Below, piece by piece: positions 16,330 through 23,641 of a stretch of 33,378 bases of DNA. A model generated the notes under the pieces. The model did no database searches, had not been told where the DNA came from, and saw only the letters and a program-made list of their open reading frames with translations. A program made the position numbers and the translations under genes. The first letter of the stretch is position 1, and the number at the start of each line of letters is the position of its first letter. The DNA comes from Mycobacterium sp. 852013-51886_SCH5428379. GTDB taxonomy: Bacteria; Actinomycetota; Actinomycetes; Mycobacteriales; Mycobacteriaceae. The DNA lies in the NCBI RefSeq assembly GCF_001665575.1, contig NZ_LZSU01000004.1:1-33378 (forward strand), read 5' to 3'.

Positions 16330-16940
16330 GGTCGCCCACCGATCGGCGGGCACCGCAGCGCAGCGACGACCGGCGCGACGCGATTCTCGATGCGCTGCAC
16401 CAGGTCCTGCGGGAGTCCAGCTTCGAAGCCGTCACCATCGCCGACATCACCCGGCACGCGGGCGTCACCCGGTCGGCGTTCTACTTCTATTTCGAGAACA
16501 AGGCGGTGGCGCTGGCGGCGCTGATGGAACGCGTCCTCGACGACGCGTTCTTCGTCAACGACGTCTTCACCCTGGCCGGTGGCGCGCCGGAGTCGCGCAT
16601 CCGCACGATGATCGAGGGCGTCGTCGCGACCTGGGAGGCACACCGGTACCTGTTCTCGGCACTGCTGGCCGCGCGCGCCGTCAGCGGCACCGTGCAGGAG
16701 GTGTGGGACAGCGCCCGCGAATCGTTCGTCGCGTCGGTGGCCGAGATGATCACCACCGAACGCGCCGCGGGCGCCGCCCCGGACGGCGTCGACGCGACCG
16801 TGCTGGCGTCGGTGCTGATGGAGTTCAACGACCGGTTGCTGGAGCGGCTGACGCTGGGCGGACCGTTGACGCGCGAACAACTGATGGACGGCGCCGCGGC
16901 GCTGTGGCTGGGCGGCATCTACGGCAGGACATCGACATGA
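16326..16940 (+). CDS. TetR-family regulator, EthR-like
   Basis: A 204-residue TetR protein. The N-terminal helix-turn-helix reads TIADITRHAGVTRSAFYFYF (about 37-56). The C-terminal half closely follows the pattern of EthR, for example EVWDSARESF, AERAAGAAPDG-type segment at about 140-150 and the ending LWLGGIYG, against IWVTSIYG in EthR as I recall it. EthR represses a Baeyer-Villiger monooxygenase (EthA) and is released by hydrophobic ligands. Here the regulator is encoded between the FMO and a hydrolase, sharing ATGA overlaps with both, so it probably represses its own operon through the two TGAC-N4-GTCA palindromes at 14956-14989. It is not EthR itself, whose gene is divergent from ethA. 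Confidence 0.9.
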   Translation: MRSPTDRRAPQRSDDRRDAILDALHQVLRESSFEAVTIADITRHAGVTRSAFYFYFENKAVALAALMERVLDDAFFVNDVFTLAGGAPESRIRTMIEGVVATWEAHRYLFSALLAARAVSGTVQEVWDSARESFVASVAEMITTERAAGAAPDGVDATVLASVLMEFNDRLLERLTLGGPLTREQLMDGAAALWLGGIYGRTST

Positions 16941-17860
16941 CACCTCACGAAATCACCTTCGACTCCGACGGATCGCGCTGCAGCGCCTGGCATTTTCCCG
17001 GTGCCGGCGAAGAGGGCCGCGTCGACGGCCCCGCCGGCCGTCCCGTCGTGGTGATGGGCCATGGCTTCGGAGGGACGAAGGACTCCGGGCTGGCGCCGTT
17101 CGCCGAACGGCTCAGCGCGGCGGGTCTCGACGTCTTCGCGTTCGACTACCGGGGGTTCGGCGCTTCCGAAGGCTCACCGCGACAGTCGGTCTCGATCCCG
17201 CGCCAGATGGCGGACTACCACGCGGCGATCACCGAGGCGCAGCTACTGCCGGGCGTCGACCGCAACCGGGTGGTGCTGTGGGGGTCGTCGTTCTCCGGCA
17301 GCCACGTGATCCGGGTGGGCGCCGAACGCGACGACGTCGCCGCGGTGGTCGCCATGACCCCGATGACCAGCGGCCTCGCGGTCAGCCGCGCGGCTATCGA
17401 GCATCGCGACGTCGCGTCGGCGCTGAAGTGGACCGCGCTCGGCGTCAAGAGCCGCATCCGGGTGGCCCGCGGTAAAGATCCTGTCTTCTTCCCCCTCGCG
17501 GCCCGCCCCGGCGAACCCGGTGCGCTGGCCCTGGACGGCGCCTACGACAGCTACACCGCGATGGCGGGCCCGACGTGGCGCAACGAGGTCGACTCGTCGG
17601 TGGGGATGCAGGTGCTCTCGGTGCGGACCACCGCGGCAGCGAAGCGGTTACGCGCCAAGCTCCTGGTACAGATCGCCGACTTCGACCGCTATGTGCCCGC
17701 GGCGTCCGTGCAGAAGACCGCCGTGCACGGGCGGGCGATCGTGCATCACTATCCGTGCGATCACTTCGACGTGTGGCCCGGCCACGACTGGTTCGAGCCG
17801 GTCGCTGAGGACCAGGTCGCGTTCCTCACCCGGACGCTGCGGGTAATGTCCACCACTTAG
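16937..17860 (+). CDS. Alpha/beta hydrolase
   Basis: A 307-residue alpha/beta-hydrolase. GHGFGGTK (41-48) supplies the oxyanion-hole region, the nucleophile elbow is GSSFSG at 116-121 with Ser118 as nucleophile, an acid is likely in DFDRYVP and the His in CDHFDVW near the C terminus. No signal peptide is seen, so it is cytosolic. Esters or lactones made by the operon's monooxygenase are natural substrates, since such enzymes often follow Baeyer-Villiger-type oxidation; this is inference. The ATG overlaps the TetR stop (ATGA), and the SDR gene follows after 26 nt. Confidence 0.9.
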   Translation: MTPHEITFDSDGSRCSAWHFPGAGEEGRVDGPAGRPVVVMGHGFGGTKDSGLAPFAERLSAAGLDVFAFDYRGFGASEGSPRQSVSIPRQMADYHAAITEAQLLPGVDRNRVVLWGSSFSGSHVIRVGAERDDVAAVVAMTPMTSGLAVSRAAIEHRDVASALKWTALGVKSRIRVARGKDPVFFPLAARPGEPGALALDGAYDSYTAMAGPTWRNEVDSSVGMQVLSVRTTAAAKRLRAKLLVQIADFDRYVPAASVQKTAVHGRAIVHHYPCDHFDVWPGHDWFEPVAEDQVAFLTRTLRVMSTT

Positions 17861-17886
17861 GGTTACCTCACAACGAAAGGTCAACG

Positions 17887-18639
17887 GTGGACGAACCGCA
17901 TTCGGACCTCCATCAGACGCGCATGCTCGTCGTCGGCGCCTCGTCGGGTATCGGACGGGCGGTGGCGGTCAGCGCGGCCGAACGCGGGGCGACCGTGGCG
18001 GTGGCCGCGCGACGCACCGAACTGCTGTCCGAACTGGCCGACTCCATCGGCGGAACGGCGTTCGAGCTCAACGTCGAGTCCGCATCGTCCATCAACACCG
18101 TGGTCAACGCCGCCGCCGAGACGCTCGGTGGCCTCGACGTGGTGGTGTTCACCAGCACCGTCGTCCCGTTCGCCCACATCGAGGACACCGACGACGCGAC
18201 GTGGCAGCACGCGATGCTGGTCAACGCGTTCGGCGCCAACAACGTCCTGCGCGCGGCACTGCCGCACCTCTCGGAACGGGGGGTGGTGCTGATCGCCTCC
18301 AGCCACGACGTCGGCCGCCCGCGTGCCGGTGTCGCCGCCTACAGCGCGAGCAAGGCGGCGCTCGACGAGATCCTGCGGTCGTGGCGCAGTGAACATCCGG
18401 AGCTGTCGCTGATCCGGGTCGGTATCGGTCCGACCGCCGACACCGAGATCCTGCGCGGTGCGGATCGCGATCTGCTCGCCGTGCTGTTCCGGTCCTGGGT
18501 GGAGCATGGCCAGCTCCCCGCGCAGATGTCGGCGCTGCGCGACGTCGCCACCACGCTGGTATCGCTGGCCGTCACGGCGTACCAGAACCCCAGTGTGGTG
18601 CCCGAACTCGTGCAGCTGTCGCCGCGGATCCTCAAGTAA
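17887..18639 (+). CDS. SDR-family oxidoreductase
   Basis: A 250-residue short-chain dehydrogenase with the cofactor motif GASSGIG at 17-23, catalytic Ser at about 138-139 (IASSHD) and YSASK with Tyr152 and Lys156. It has an unusual asparagine-poor region where the NNAG motif would lie (VVVFTSTVVP), so the cofactor pocket may differ. GTG 17887 is preceded by GAAAGG about 7 nt upstream. It is probably the last gene of the FMO-TetR-hydrolase operon. The stop overlaps the convergent permease gene by 8 nt, so the two transcripts run into each other. Confidence 0.88.
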   Translation: MDEPHSDLHQTRMLVVGASSGIGRAVAVSAAERGATVAVAARRTELLSELADSIGGTAFELNVESASSINTVVNAAAETLGGLDVVVFTSTVVPFAHIEDTDDATWQHAMLVNAFGANNVLRAALPHLSERGVVLIASSHDVGRPRAGVAAYSASKAALDEILRSWRSEHPELSLIRVGIGPTADTEILRGADRDLLAVLFRSWVEHGQLPAQMSALRDVATTLVSLAVTAYQNPSVVPELVQLSPRILK

Positions 18640-19849
18640 CACCCATCTTCACGTTCTTGCCCGCCAGCATCGTGGCGGCGGCCTGCGGGATGAGCGCCAG
18701 ACCCAGCGCGGCCATCGCAATGGTCCACGATCCGGTCAGATCGTGCAGCGCCCCGATGGCCACGGGTCCGATCGCGGCCAGGAGATAACCCACGCTCTGC
18801 GACATTCCGGAGACCTGCCCGGTCTGGGCGGTCGAGGTGCTGCGGAGCACCATGAACAGCAGGGCGAGGCTGATCGACGCGCCGGGTCCGGCCATCACGC
18901 ACATCACCCACAGGGTGGGCACGGACTCGGTGGCGAGCAGACCGACGAAGCCGACGGCGGTCGCCAGCAGCGCCAGGAACGTGACCGGTCGTTGGTCGGC
19001 GTATCTGCCCGCGACGATCGGTGCGGCCAGCGACATCAGCAGCGCGGCCACCTGACCCGACGCCAGCACCGCACCGGCACCGGCCGCCGACATCCCGCGC
19101 TCGATCAGATAGTCCGGCAGCCACGCGGTGAACGTGTAGAAGATCAGCGACTGTGCGGCCATGAAGATCGTGATCGCCCACGCGATCCCGTTGCGCCACA
19201 GAGGTTCCAGCTTCGGCCCGACCTCCAGCCGGTGGATCCGCCGCAGCATCGGAAGCCACGCCACCGTCGCCACCAACGCGAAGAACGCCCAGCTCGCCAG
19301 CGTCAACCGCCAGTTCCCGTGAAGGGCGTCGTTGACGGGGATGGTCACCCCGGCCGCCACGGCCGCGCCGCCCGACAGCGTCATCGAGTACAGCCCCGTC
19401 ATCAACCCGGAGCGATGCGCGAAGTCCCGTTTGATCAGCGAGGGCAGCACCACGTTGCAGATCCCGATACCGGCACCTACCAGCGCCGAACCACCGAAGA
19501 GCGCGACGGGATCGGGCACGTACCGCACGGCGGCGCCCGCGGCGAGCACCACCAGCGAAACGAGCACGGTGCGCTCGATCCCGAACCGGGCCGCCGCCCG
19601 CGGCGCCAGCGGCGCGACCAGTCCGAAGACGAGCACCGGCAAGGTGGTCAGCAGACCCGCCACGGCGCTGCTCCAGCCCATCGTCGCCTTGATCTCGCCG
19701 ACCAGCGGGGCGACGCCTACCACGGCGGGCCGCAGATTGGCCGCCACCAACATGATCGCGAGCGCGGCGGCGACCACCGCGATGCCGGCGGGCTGGGTTT
19801 CTGGGCGGGCGGAGGTAGGGGAAGCAGGGGCAGTGGAGACAGCGGTCAC
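18632..19849 (-). CDS. MFS permease, CynX/cyanate-transporter type
   Basis: A 405-residue membrane protein with twelve likely transmembrane segments. LVAANLRPAVVGVAPLVGEI near the N terminus is characteristic of the CynX branch of the major facilitator superfamily (cyanate permease, NimT and related carriers). These move small anions or nitrogenous compounds, and the substrate here is unknown. GTG 19849 is the chosen start because it precedes the first membrane segment by about 25 residues, as usual in the family; upstream in-frame codons give an implausible sequence. Only a weak GGTGGG lies before it. Its 3' end overlaps the convergent SDR gene by 8 nt. The vanY-like gene upstream, on the same strand, ends in a hairpin, so a separate promoter in the 89-bp gap is likely. 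Confidence 0.88.
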   Translation of the reverse strand: MTAVSTAPASPTSARPETQPAGIAVVAAALAIMLVAANLRPAVVGVAPLVGEIKATMGWSSAVAGLLTTLPVLVFGLVAPLAPRAAARFGIERTVLVSLVVLAAGAAVRYVPDPVALFGGSALVGAGIGICNVVLPSLIKRDFAHRSGLMTGLYSMTLSGGAAVAAGVTIPVNDALHGNWRLTLASWAFFALVATVAWLPMLRRIHRLEVGPKLEPLWRNGIAWAITIFMAAQSLIFYTFTAWLPDYLIERGMSAAGAGAVLASGQVAALLMSLAAPIVAGRYADQRPVTFLALLATAVGFVGLLATESVPTLWVMCVMAGPGASISLALLFMVLRSTSTAQTGQVSGMSQSVGYLLAAIGPVAIGALHDLTGSWTIAMAALGLALIPQAAATMLAGKNVKMGVT

Positions 19850-19915
19850 CCCACCAGAGTTCTCGGACCCCGCCCGCTGAAACAAATTCTGTGACGACCC
19901 CCACCAAGTCCACCT

Positions 19916-19944
19916 GGCTGACCTGCCGGACCGGCCTGTCAGCC
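19916..19944 (-). terminator. Hairpin at the end of the VanY-like gene
   Basis: A 29-nt near-perfect inverted repeat: GGCTGAC, CT, GCCGG, A, CCGGC, CT, GTCAGCC. It folds as a 7-bp stem, a small internal loop and an inner GC stem. It contains the stop codon of the peptidase gene. There is no T-tract after it, as is common for mycobacterial terminators. Confidence 0.5.
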
Positions 19945-20550
19945 TGCGGCGTTCGGCCTCATCGGCGGGCAGGTGCCGTCGGGTCCGGCGGTCAGCTCGT
20001 AGTGCCAGAGTTCGTTGGCGTACACCTGACAGAGCCCGAACCGGGAGCCGTTGCGCGACATCCACGCCGCGGCGTCGGGACCGCCGACGTCGACCGCCTT
20101 GCCGTAGACGTGCATCGACGTCTCGGGTGACGCGACGAATTCGGCGGCCGCCGCGGGGCTGCCGTAGGTCCGCACACCGTCATCGAACAGCCGCTGCTGG
20201 AAGCCCGGGGACCGCCAGCCGGAGTTGACGACGACGGTGACGCCCTCGGCCGCGGCCGCCTCCGTGGCCTTCTGCACGGCCGCCAGCAGCGCCGGGTCCA
20301 TCCGCCCGATGACGGGGTTCGTCACATCGAACGCGGTGAGGGTCTCGCCGTCGGGCAGCGAGCCGCCGAACGTGTCGGTCGCCGCGGTGCCGACGGAGAA
20401 CGGCGGGACGTCCTGCGGCGGACCGGCCGCGGCGGGGCCGACCACGGAGTCGTCGGCGGCGGGATCGGCGGATGCCGGGGCGGAAGCCAGCAGGACTGCC
20501 GCGGCGAGGGCCGCGGCGGCTGCGCCGAGCAGGTGTGGGTGAGCAAGCAT
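19939..20550 (-). CDS. Secreted VanY-like D-alanyl-D-alanine carboxypeptidase
   Basis: A 203-residue exported peptidase of the M15B group. The first 28 residues form a signal peptide ending in ASA-D. The zinc signature SxHxxGxAxD is at 145-154 (His147 and Asp154 as ligands) and WHYE at 182-185 supplies the third zinc His and the catalytic Glu; SGWRS around Arg113 matches the substrate-binding segment. It would trim the terminal D-Ala from peptidoglycan stems in the cell wall space. An AGG lies about 8 nt before the ATG. It is divergent from the small membrane protein gene across 68 bp. Confidence 0.9.
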   Translation of the reverse strand: MLAHPHLLGAAAAALAAAVLLASAPASADPAADDSVVGPAAAGPPQDVPPFSVGTAATDTFGGSLPDGETLTAFDVTNPVIGRMDPALLAAVQKATEAAAAEGVTVVVNSGWRSPGFQQRLFDDGVRTYGSPAAAAEFVASPETSMHVYGKAVDVGGPDAAAWMSRNGSRFGLCQVYANELWHYELTAGPDGTCPPMRPNAAG

Positions 20551-20604
20551 GGTGACCTGTCATTGTGCCGTCCGGGCGCGGCGGTGGCACACGGGTCGGC
20601 GTCA

Positions 20605-20610
20605 TTAGGA
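20605..20610 (+). promoter_or_regulatory. -10 element candidate for the small membrane protein gene
   Basis: TAGGAT fits TANNNT and ends 8 nt before ATG 20619, consistent with a leaderless or very short-leader message. The same bases could serve as a weak AGGA ribosome site, so the two readings compete. Confidence 0.35.
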
Positions 20611-20618
20611 TCATCGCC

Positions 20619-21116
20619 ATGCCTGCACCGGATCACCACAACGTCCGGTCCGGTCGCGCCGGGGTGGTGGCGGGCCTGGCGTTGCTGCTCGCCGTCGCGG
20701 CGCTCGCCCTGTCGGGGTGGACGTGGTGGCAGAGCAGGCCGGGTTCCATCTACTCGGCGGAGCAGCAGTCGGCCGCGAAAGACAGCGCCTGCGGCGCGTT
20801 CTCGTCGGTGCGCACCGGGGTGGCGATCAACACCAATGTCACGCCGCCCGGTGGCTCCGCGGACGTCACCGGCGCTCTGGCCGCGGCGGCCGCCGCGCGG
20901 GTGGCGCTGATGGACGGCGGGCAGTACCTGCTGCTGCATCTCGAACCCGCGACACCACCCGATCTGGCCGATGCCATCCGCCGGTTCGCGAACGGACTGC
21001 TCGACTTCGGGATCGCGGCCACGGCGGGCGCCCGCAACACCGACCCCGGCCAGGAGGCGCTGTCGCGGGAACTGGACGCGCTCAGCGGTCGGCTGGGTGA
21101 GCTCTGCCGCACCTGA
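20619..21116 (+). CDS. Small single-pass membrane protein of unknown function
   Basis: A 165-residue protein. A short basic N terminus is followed by one hydrophobic segment (about 13-36) and an outside domain of about 125 residues. Two cysteines, Cys58 and Cys163 near the very end, could form a disulfide. The domain is mainly helical in appearance and Ala-rich, with no catalytic motif. The layout resembles mycobacterial membrane-anchored hypothetical proteins, but I do not recognise a family. It is divergent from the VanY-like peptidase, which may hint at a role in the envelope, and ends 6 bp from a convergent SDR gene. Confidence 0.78.
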   Translation: MPAPDHHNVRSGRAGVVAGLALLLAVAALALSGWTWWQSRPGSIYSAEQQSAAKDSACGAFSSVRTGVAINTNVTPPGGSADVTGALAAAAAARVALMDGGQYLLLHLEPATPPDLADAIRRFANGLLDFGIAATAGARNTDPGQEALSRELDALSGRLGELCRT

Positions 21117-21122
21117 GCGACG

Positions 21123-21956
21123 TCAGCCGCCGGCGGCGGCGACCCTGGCCCGCTCCCGCATCGACGCGACGACCCCGCCGTCGTTGAGGATGTCGGTTCC
21201 GGTGAGGTAGCCGGCCTTGGGGCCGGCGCAGAACGCGAGGAGTTCGGCCATCTCCTCGGCCTTCCCCCACCGCGGTACGGCGGCGTCGGCGACCATCGCG
21301 CCCGCGCCCGCCTGTTCCTCCAGGCGACCCATCTCAGTGTCGACGGAGCCCGGGGAGACCGAGACGATCCGTAGACCCCGGCTGTTGAACCGTTCGGCCT
21401 GCGCCGTGCTGTACCAGCGGACGAAGCTCTTGCTCAGCGCGTAGGCCAGTCCCGACCGGGCCTCCTCGGGTGCGATCGCGCACGCGGTCAGCATCTCGGT
21501 CATGAAGGCGTCCTCGTCGACCAGGGCAGTCGGGAACTGCGCGGTCGGGATCAGCTCGTCGGGCAGCATGTGCGCGGCCATCGACGCCACATTGACGATC
21601 GCGGCCCCCTCGCCCGCAGTCGCGTAGAACGCTTCGTTGACGTTGACCGTGCCGACGGCGTTGGTGCGCATGACGTAGTCGGCGTCACCCATGCTGGGGC
21701 TGACACCCGCGGCGTGAATTACCGCCGCGATCGGTGCCTCCAGCGATCCGAACAGCCGGTCGACCGCGGCGCGGTCGGTCACGTCGACGTGCACACCCGT
21801 GGCGGACACGCTCGATCCGGTGAGTTCGGCGATCGCCGCGTCGAGGCGGTCCTTGCGCACATCGCACAGCACGACGTCCTGCTCGCGGCCGACGATCCGC
21901 GCCGTCGCCGAACCCATTCCGCCGGCCCCGCCGGTGATCACCACGACTCCGTCCAT
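21123..21956 (-). CDS. SDR-family oxidoreductase, hydroxysteroid-dehydrogenase-like
   Basis: A 277-residue short-chain dehydrogenase: cofactor motif TGGAGGMG at 8-15, HAAG at 81-84, Asn99, Ser125, and YALSK with Tyr172 and Lys176. The catalytic Ser and Tyr are separated by 46 residues instead of about 13, so there is an insert of roughly 30 residues near the active site; this pattern is known from 3-alpha-hydroxysteroid dehydrogenase-type SDRs. The natural substrate is unknown. It lies 33 bp downstream of the SRPBCC gene on the same strand and is probably the third gene of the ArsR-SRPBCC transcript. No strong ribosome site precedes its ATG. Confidence 0.88.
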   Translation of the reverse strand: MDGVVVITGGAGGMGSATARIVGREQDVVLCDVRKDRLDAAIAELTGSSVSATGVHVDVTDRAAVDRLFGSLEAPIAAVIHAAGVSPSMGDADYVMRTNAVGTVNVNEAFYATAGEGAAIVNVASMAAHMLPDELIPTAQFPTALVDEDAFMTEMLTACAIAPEEARSGLAYALSKSFVRWYSTAQAERFNSRGLRIVSVSPGSVDTEMGRLEEQAGAGAMVADAAVPRWGKAEEMAELLAFCAGPKAGYLTGTDILNDGGVVASMRERARVAAAGG

Positions 21957-21989
21957 GCCGTGGACCGTACGGAATGGACCTCGCTCCTG

Positions 21990-22481
21990 TCAGGAGGACG
22001 CGGTCAGGAAGTCGCCGAGCTTGTCGAGATGGGACTTGTATCCCCACTTCATGCCGAACGCCGCCAGCTTCGCCTTCGGCCCGATCTTCGAGATGTTGAC
22101 CTCGAGCAGAACCGTCGTCTCGCCGTCCCGTTCGCCGAAGGTGATGTCGTTGACGTGCAGGATCGTCGCGCCGTCGTCGCCCTCGGTCCACGAGCGTGCG
22201 TCGTAGGTCAGCCGGGCGCGGTCGTCGACGCGGGTGAAGGTGCCCGCCATCGGCCAGCGGGTGCCCTGATACTTGCCCATCTCCGGCCCCGCCTCCATCA
22301 CCACGTAGATGGCGCCGCCGACACGCAGATCGATCTCGCATTCGGGTACGAACGTTTTCTCCGGGCCCCACCACTGCCGGAGCATCTCGGGTTCGGTCCA
22401 CGCGCGCCAGACGGTGTCCAGCGGCGCACGGTAAGTGCGCTCGAAACGGAATTCCTTGCCCTTCAACATCTTCAGCAGCAT
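21990..22481 (-). CDS. SRPBCC/AHSA1-domain protein
   Basis: A 163-residue START-like ligand-binding protein. The sequence FERTYRAPLDTVWRAWTEPE followed by QWWGPE is the signature of the AHSA1 (activator of Hsp90 ATPase homologue) branch. These proteins have a hydrophobic cavity and often bind or act on small hydrophobic molecules. The start is the ATG sharing one base with the ArsR stop (TGATG), with GGGGAAG just upstream, so the pair is translationally coupled. An open frame continues further upstream but only overlaps the ArsR gene. ArsR plus SRPBCC pairs are frequent in actinobacteria, and the SRPBCC protein may sense or modify the inducer. Confidence 0.9.
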   Translation of the reverse strand: MLLKMLKGKEFRFERTYRAPLDTVWRAWTEPEMLRQWWGPEKTFVPECEIDLRVGGAIYVVMEAGPEMGKYQGTRWPMAGTFTRVDDRARLTYDARSWTEGDDGATILHVNDITFGERDGETTVLLEVNISKIGPKAKLAAFGMKWGYKSHLDKLGDFLTASS

Positions 22482-22807
22482 CAGACGTCTTCCCCTTCGG
22501 TGGTCAACGAGTCGAGGTAACGGCCGAGCGAGTCGAGCCGGGCCTCCCACAGGTGCTCGAACGAATCGACCCAGCGGCCGATCTCTTGCATCGGCCCTGG
22601 CTCGAGGTGATAGATCCGTTGTCTCGCAACGGCTTCCGCCGCAACGATCCCCGAGTCACTGAGCACCCGAAGGTGCTTGCTGGCCTGCGGTTGACGGATA
22701 CCGAGCGACTCGGCGATCTCGCCGACCGAACGCGGGCCGGTTCGCAGCAGTTCGACGATCCGCAGACGACTCGGCTCACCGAGCGCCTCGAAGACCGTGA
22801 CCTGCAC
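22481..22807 (-). CDS. ArsR-family transcriptional repressor
   Basis: A 108-residue winged-helix regulator: FEALGEPSRLRIVELLRTG, then SVGEIAESLGIRQPQASKHL as the helix-turn-helix (about 27-46) and the wing RQRIYHLEP. It has no cysteines, so it does not sense metals through a thiol site; members of this branch sense other signals. The message is probably leaderless: GTG 22807 lies 7 nt after a TACGTT -10 element, with a perfect TTGACA -35 in the centre of an 18-bp inverted repeat. It probably represses itself, the coupled SRPBCC gene and possibly the SDR behind it. Confidence 0.93.
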   Translation of the reverse strand: MQVTVFEALGEPSRLRIVELLRTGPRSVGEIAESLGIRQPQASKHLRVLSDSGIVAAEAVARQRIYHLEPGPMQEIGRWVDSFEHLWEARLDSLGRYLDSLTTEGEDV

Positions 22808-22814
22808 ACCGCCA

Positions 22815-22850
22815 AACGTAGGTGCGATGACATATTCCTGTCAAGGAATA
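22815..22850 (-). promoter_or_regulatory. ArsR promoter with operator wrapped around the -35
   Basis: On the minus strand TTGACA (plus 22839-22844) is followed by an 18-nt spacer, TACGTT (22815-22820) and then GTG 7 nt later. The -35 is flanked symmetrically by TATTCC and GGAATA. On the plus strand the whole is TATTCCT-GTCA-AGGAATA (22833-22850), a perfect inverted repeat. A dimer bound there would block the -35 directly. Confidence 0.82.
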
Positions 22851-22858
22851 CGTCGAGA

Positions 22859-23599
22859 TCAGTTCTTGGAGAGCGATTCCAGGAAGGCGCGGGCCACGTT
22901 GTGCAGCTTGACGTTGTTGTGCTGGGACTCGGTGACCAACCGCTGGAAGGCCTCGTCCTCGCTGCACCCGTGGATCGCCCGCAGCGCGCCCTTGGCCTGG
23001 TCGATGGCCGAACGCGACGTGAGCGCCTCCCGCAGCTGATCGACCTTCTCGCGGTAGCGCTGCAGGCGTCGGGCGCTGGTGATGGCGTACCCGGCCGAGA
23101 GCATGTACAGCCGCATGAGCGTCTCGTCGAAGGGATCGAACGCGGTGGCGGTCCTGCTGTAGACGTTGAGCGATCCGACCAGCTCGGAATCGTCGTCCAC
23201 CCGGTCGACGAGCAGCGGCACCGACAGGGTCGCGCTGATTCCGCACGCCCGGGCGGCGACCACGAACTCCGGCCACCGCTCGTCCATGGCATCCATCCCG
23301 ACGCGGACCGGTGTGCGGCGTTCCGCCGCGTCGAGGCAGGGTCCGCGTCCCGTCGAATACTGCACGTGATCCAGTTCGAGCACCTGCCCGTCGGTGTACG
23401 CGACGGTGCGCGGCGCCTGGTCGGTCAGCACGCTGATGCTGACCGCATCGGCGTCGGCGATCGCGTCGGCGCCCGACGAGGCGACCCGGTTCAGGGCTTC
23501 GTCGAGGGGCTCTTCGGAGGCGAAGAGGGACATCAGGGACTCAATCGCGTCGGCCGCGCTCTCGAGTCGGTCGAACTCATCAGGTCGAGCATCGGTCAT
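22859..23599 (-). CDS. GAF-ANTAR domain RNA-binding antiterminator
   Basis: A 246-residue signalling protein. An N-terminal helix leads to a GAF domain (about 20-165), with the typical stretch YSTGRGPCLDAAERRTPVRV. The C-terminal ANTAR domain (about 180-240) reads SRSAIDQAKGALRAIHGCS, followed by the SQxxNxKL segment, which binds paired hexaloop RNA hairpins to prevent termination. The GAF domain would sense a small ligand or redox state; the one visible Cys in GRGPC and one in the ACGIS segment could matter. The start at ATG 23599 has only a distant GAGAGG. The gene lies 42 bp behind the broken esterase on the same strand. No ANTAR target hairpin pair was identified near it. Confidence 0.92.
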   Translation of the reverse strand: MTDARPDEFDRLESAADAIESLMSLFASEEPLDEALNRVASSGADAIADADAVSISVLTDQAPRTVAYTDGQVLELDHVQYSTGRGPCLDAAERRTPVRVGMDAMDERWPEFVVAARACGISATLSVPLLVDRVDDDSELVGSLNVYSRTATAFDPFDETLMRLYMLSAGYAITSARRLQRYREKVDQLREALTSRSAIDQAKGALRAIHGCSEDEAFQRLVTESQHNNVKLHNVARAFLESLSKN

Positions 23600-23641
23600 T
23601 GCAAGAAACGGTCCTCTCAGGCTGCAGCCAACCGCTGGATA

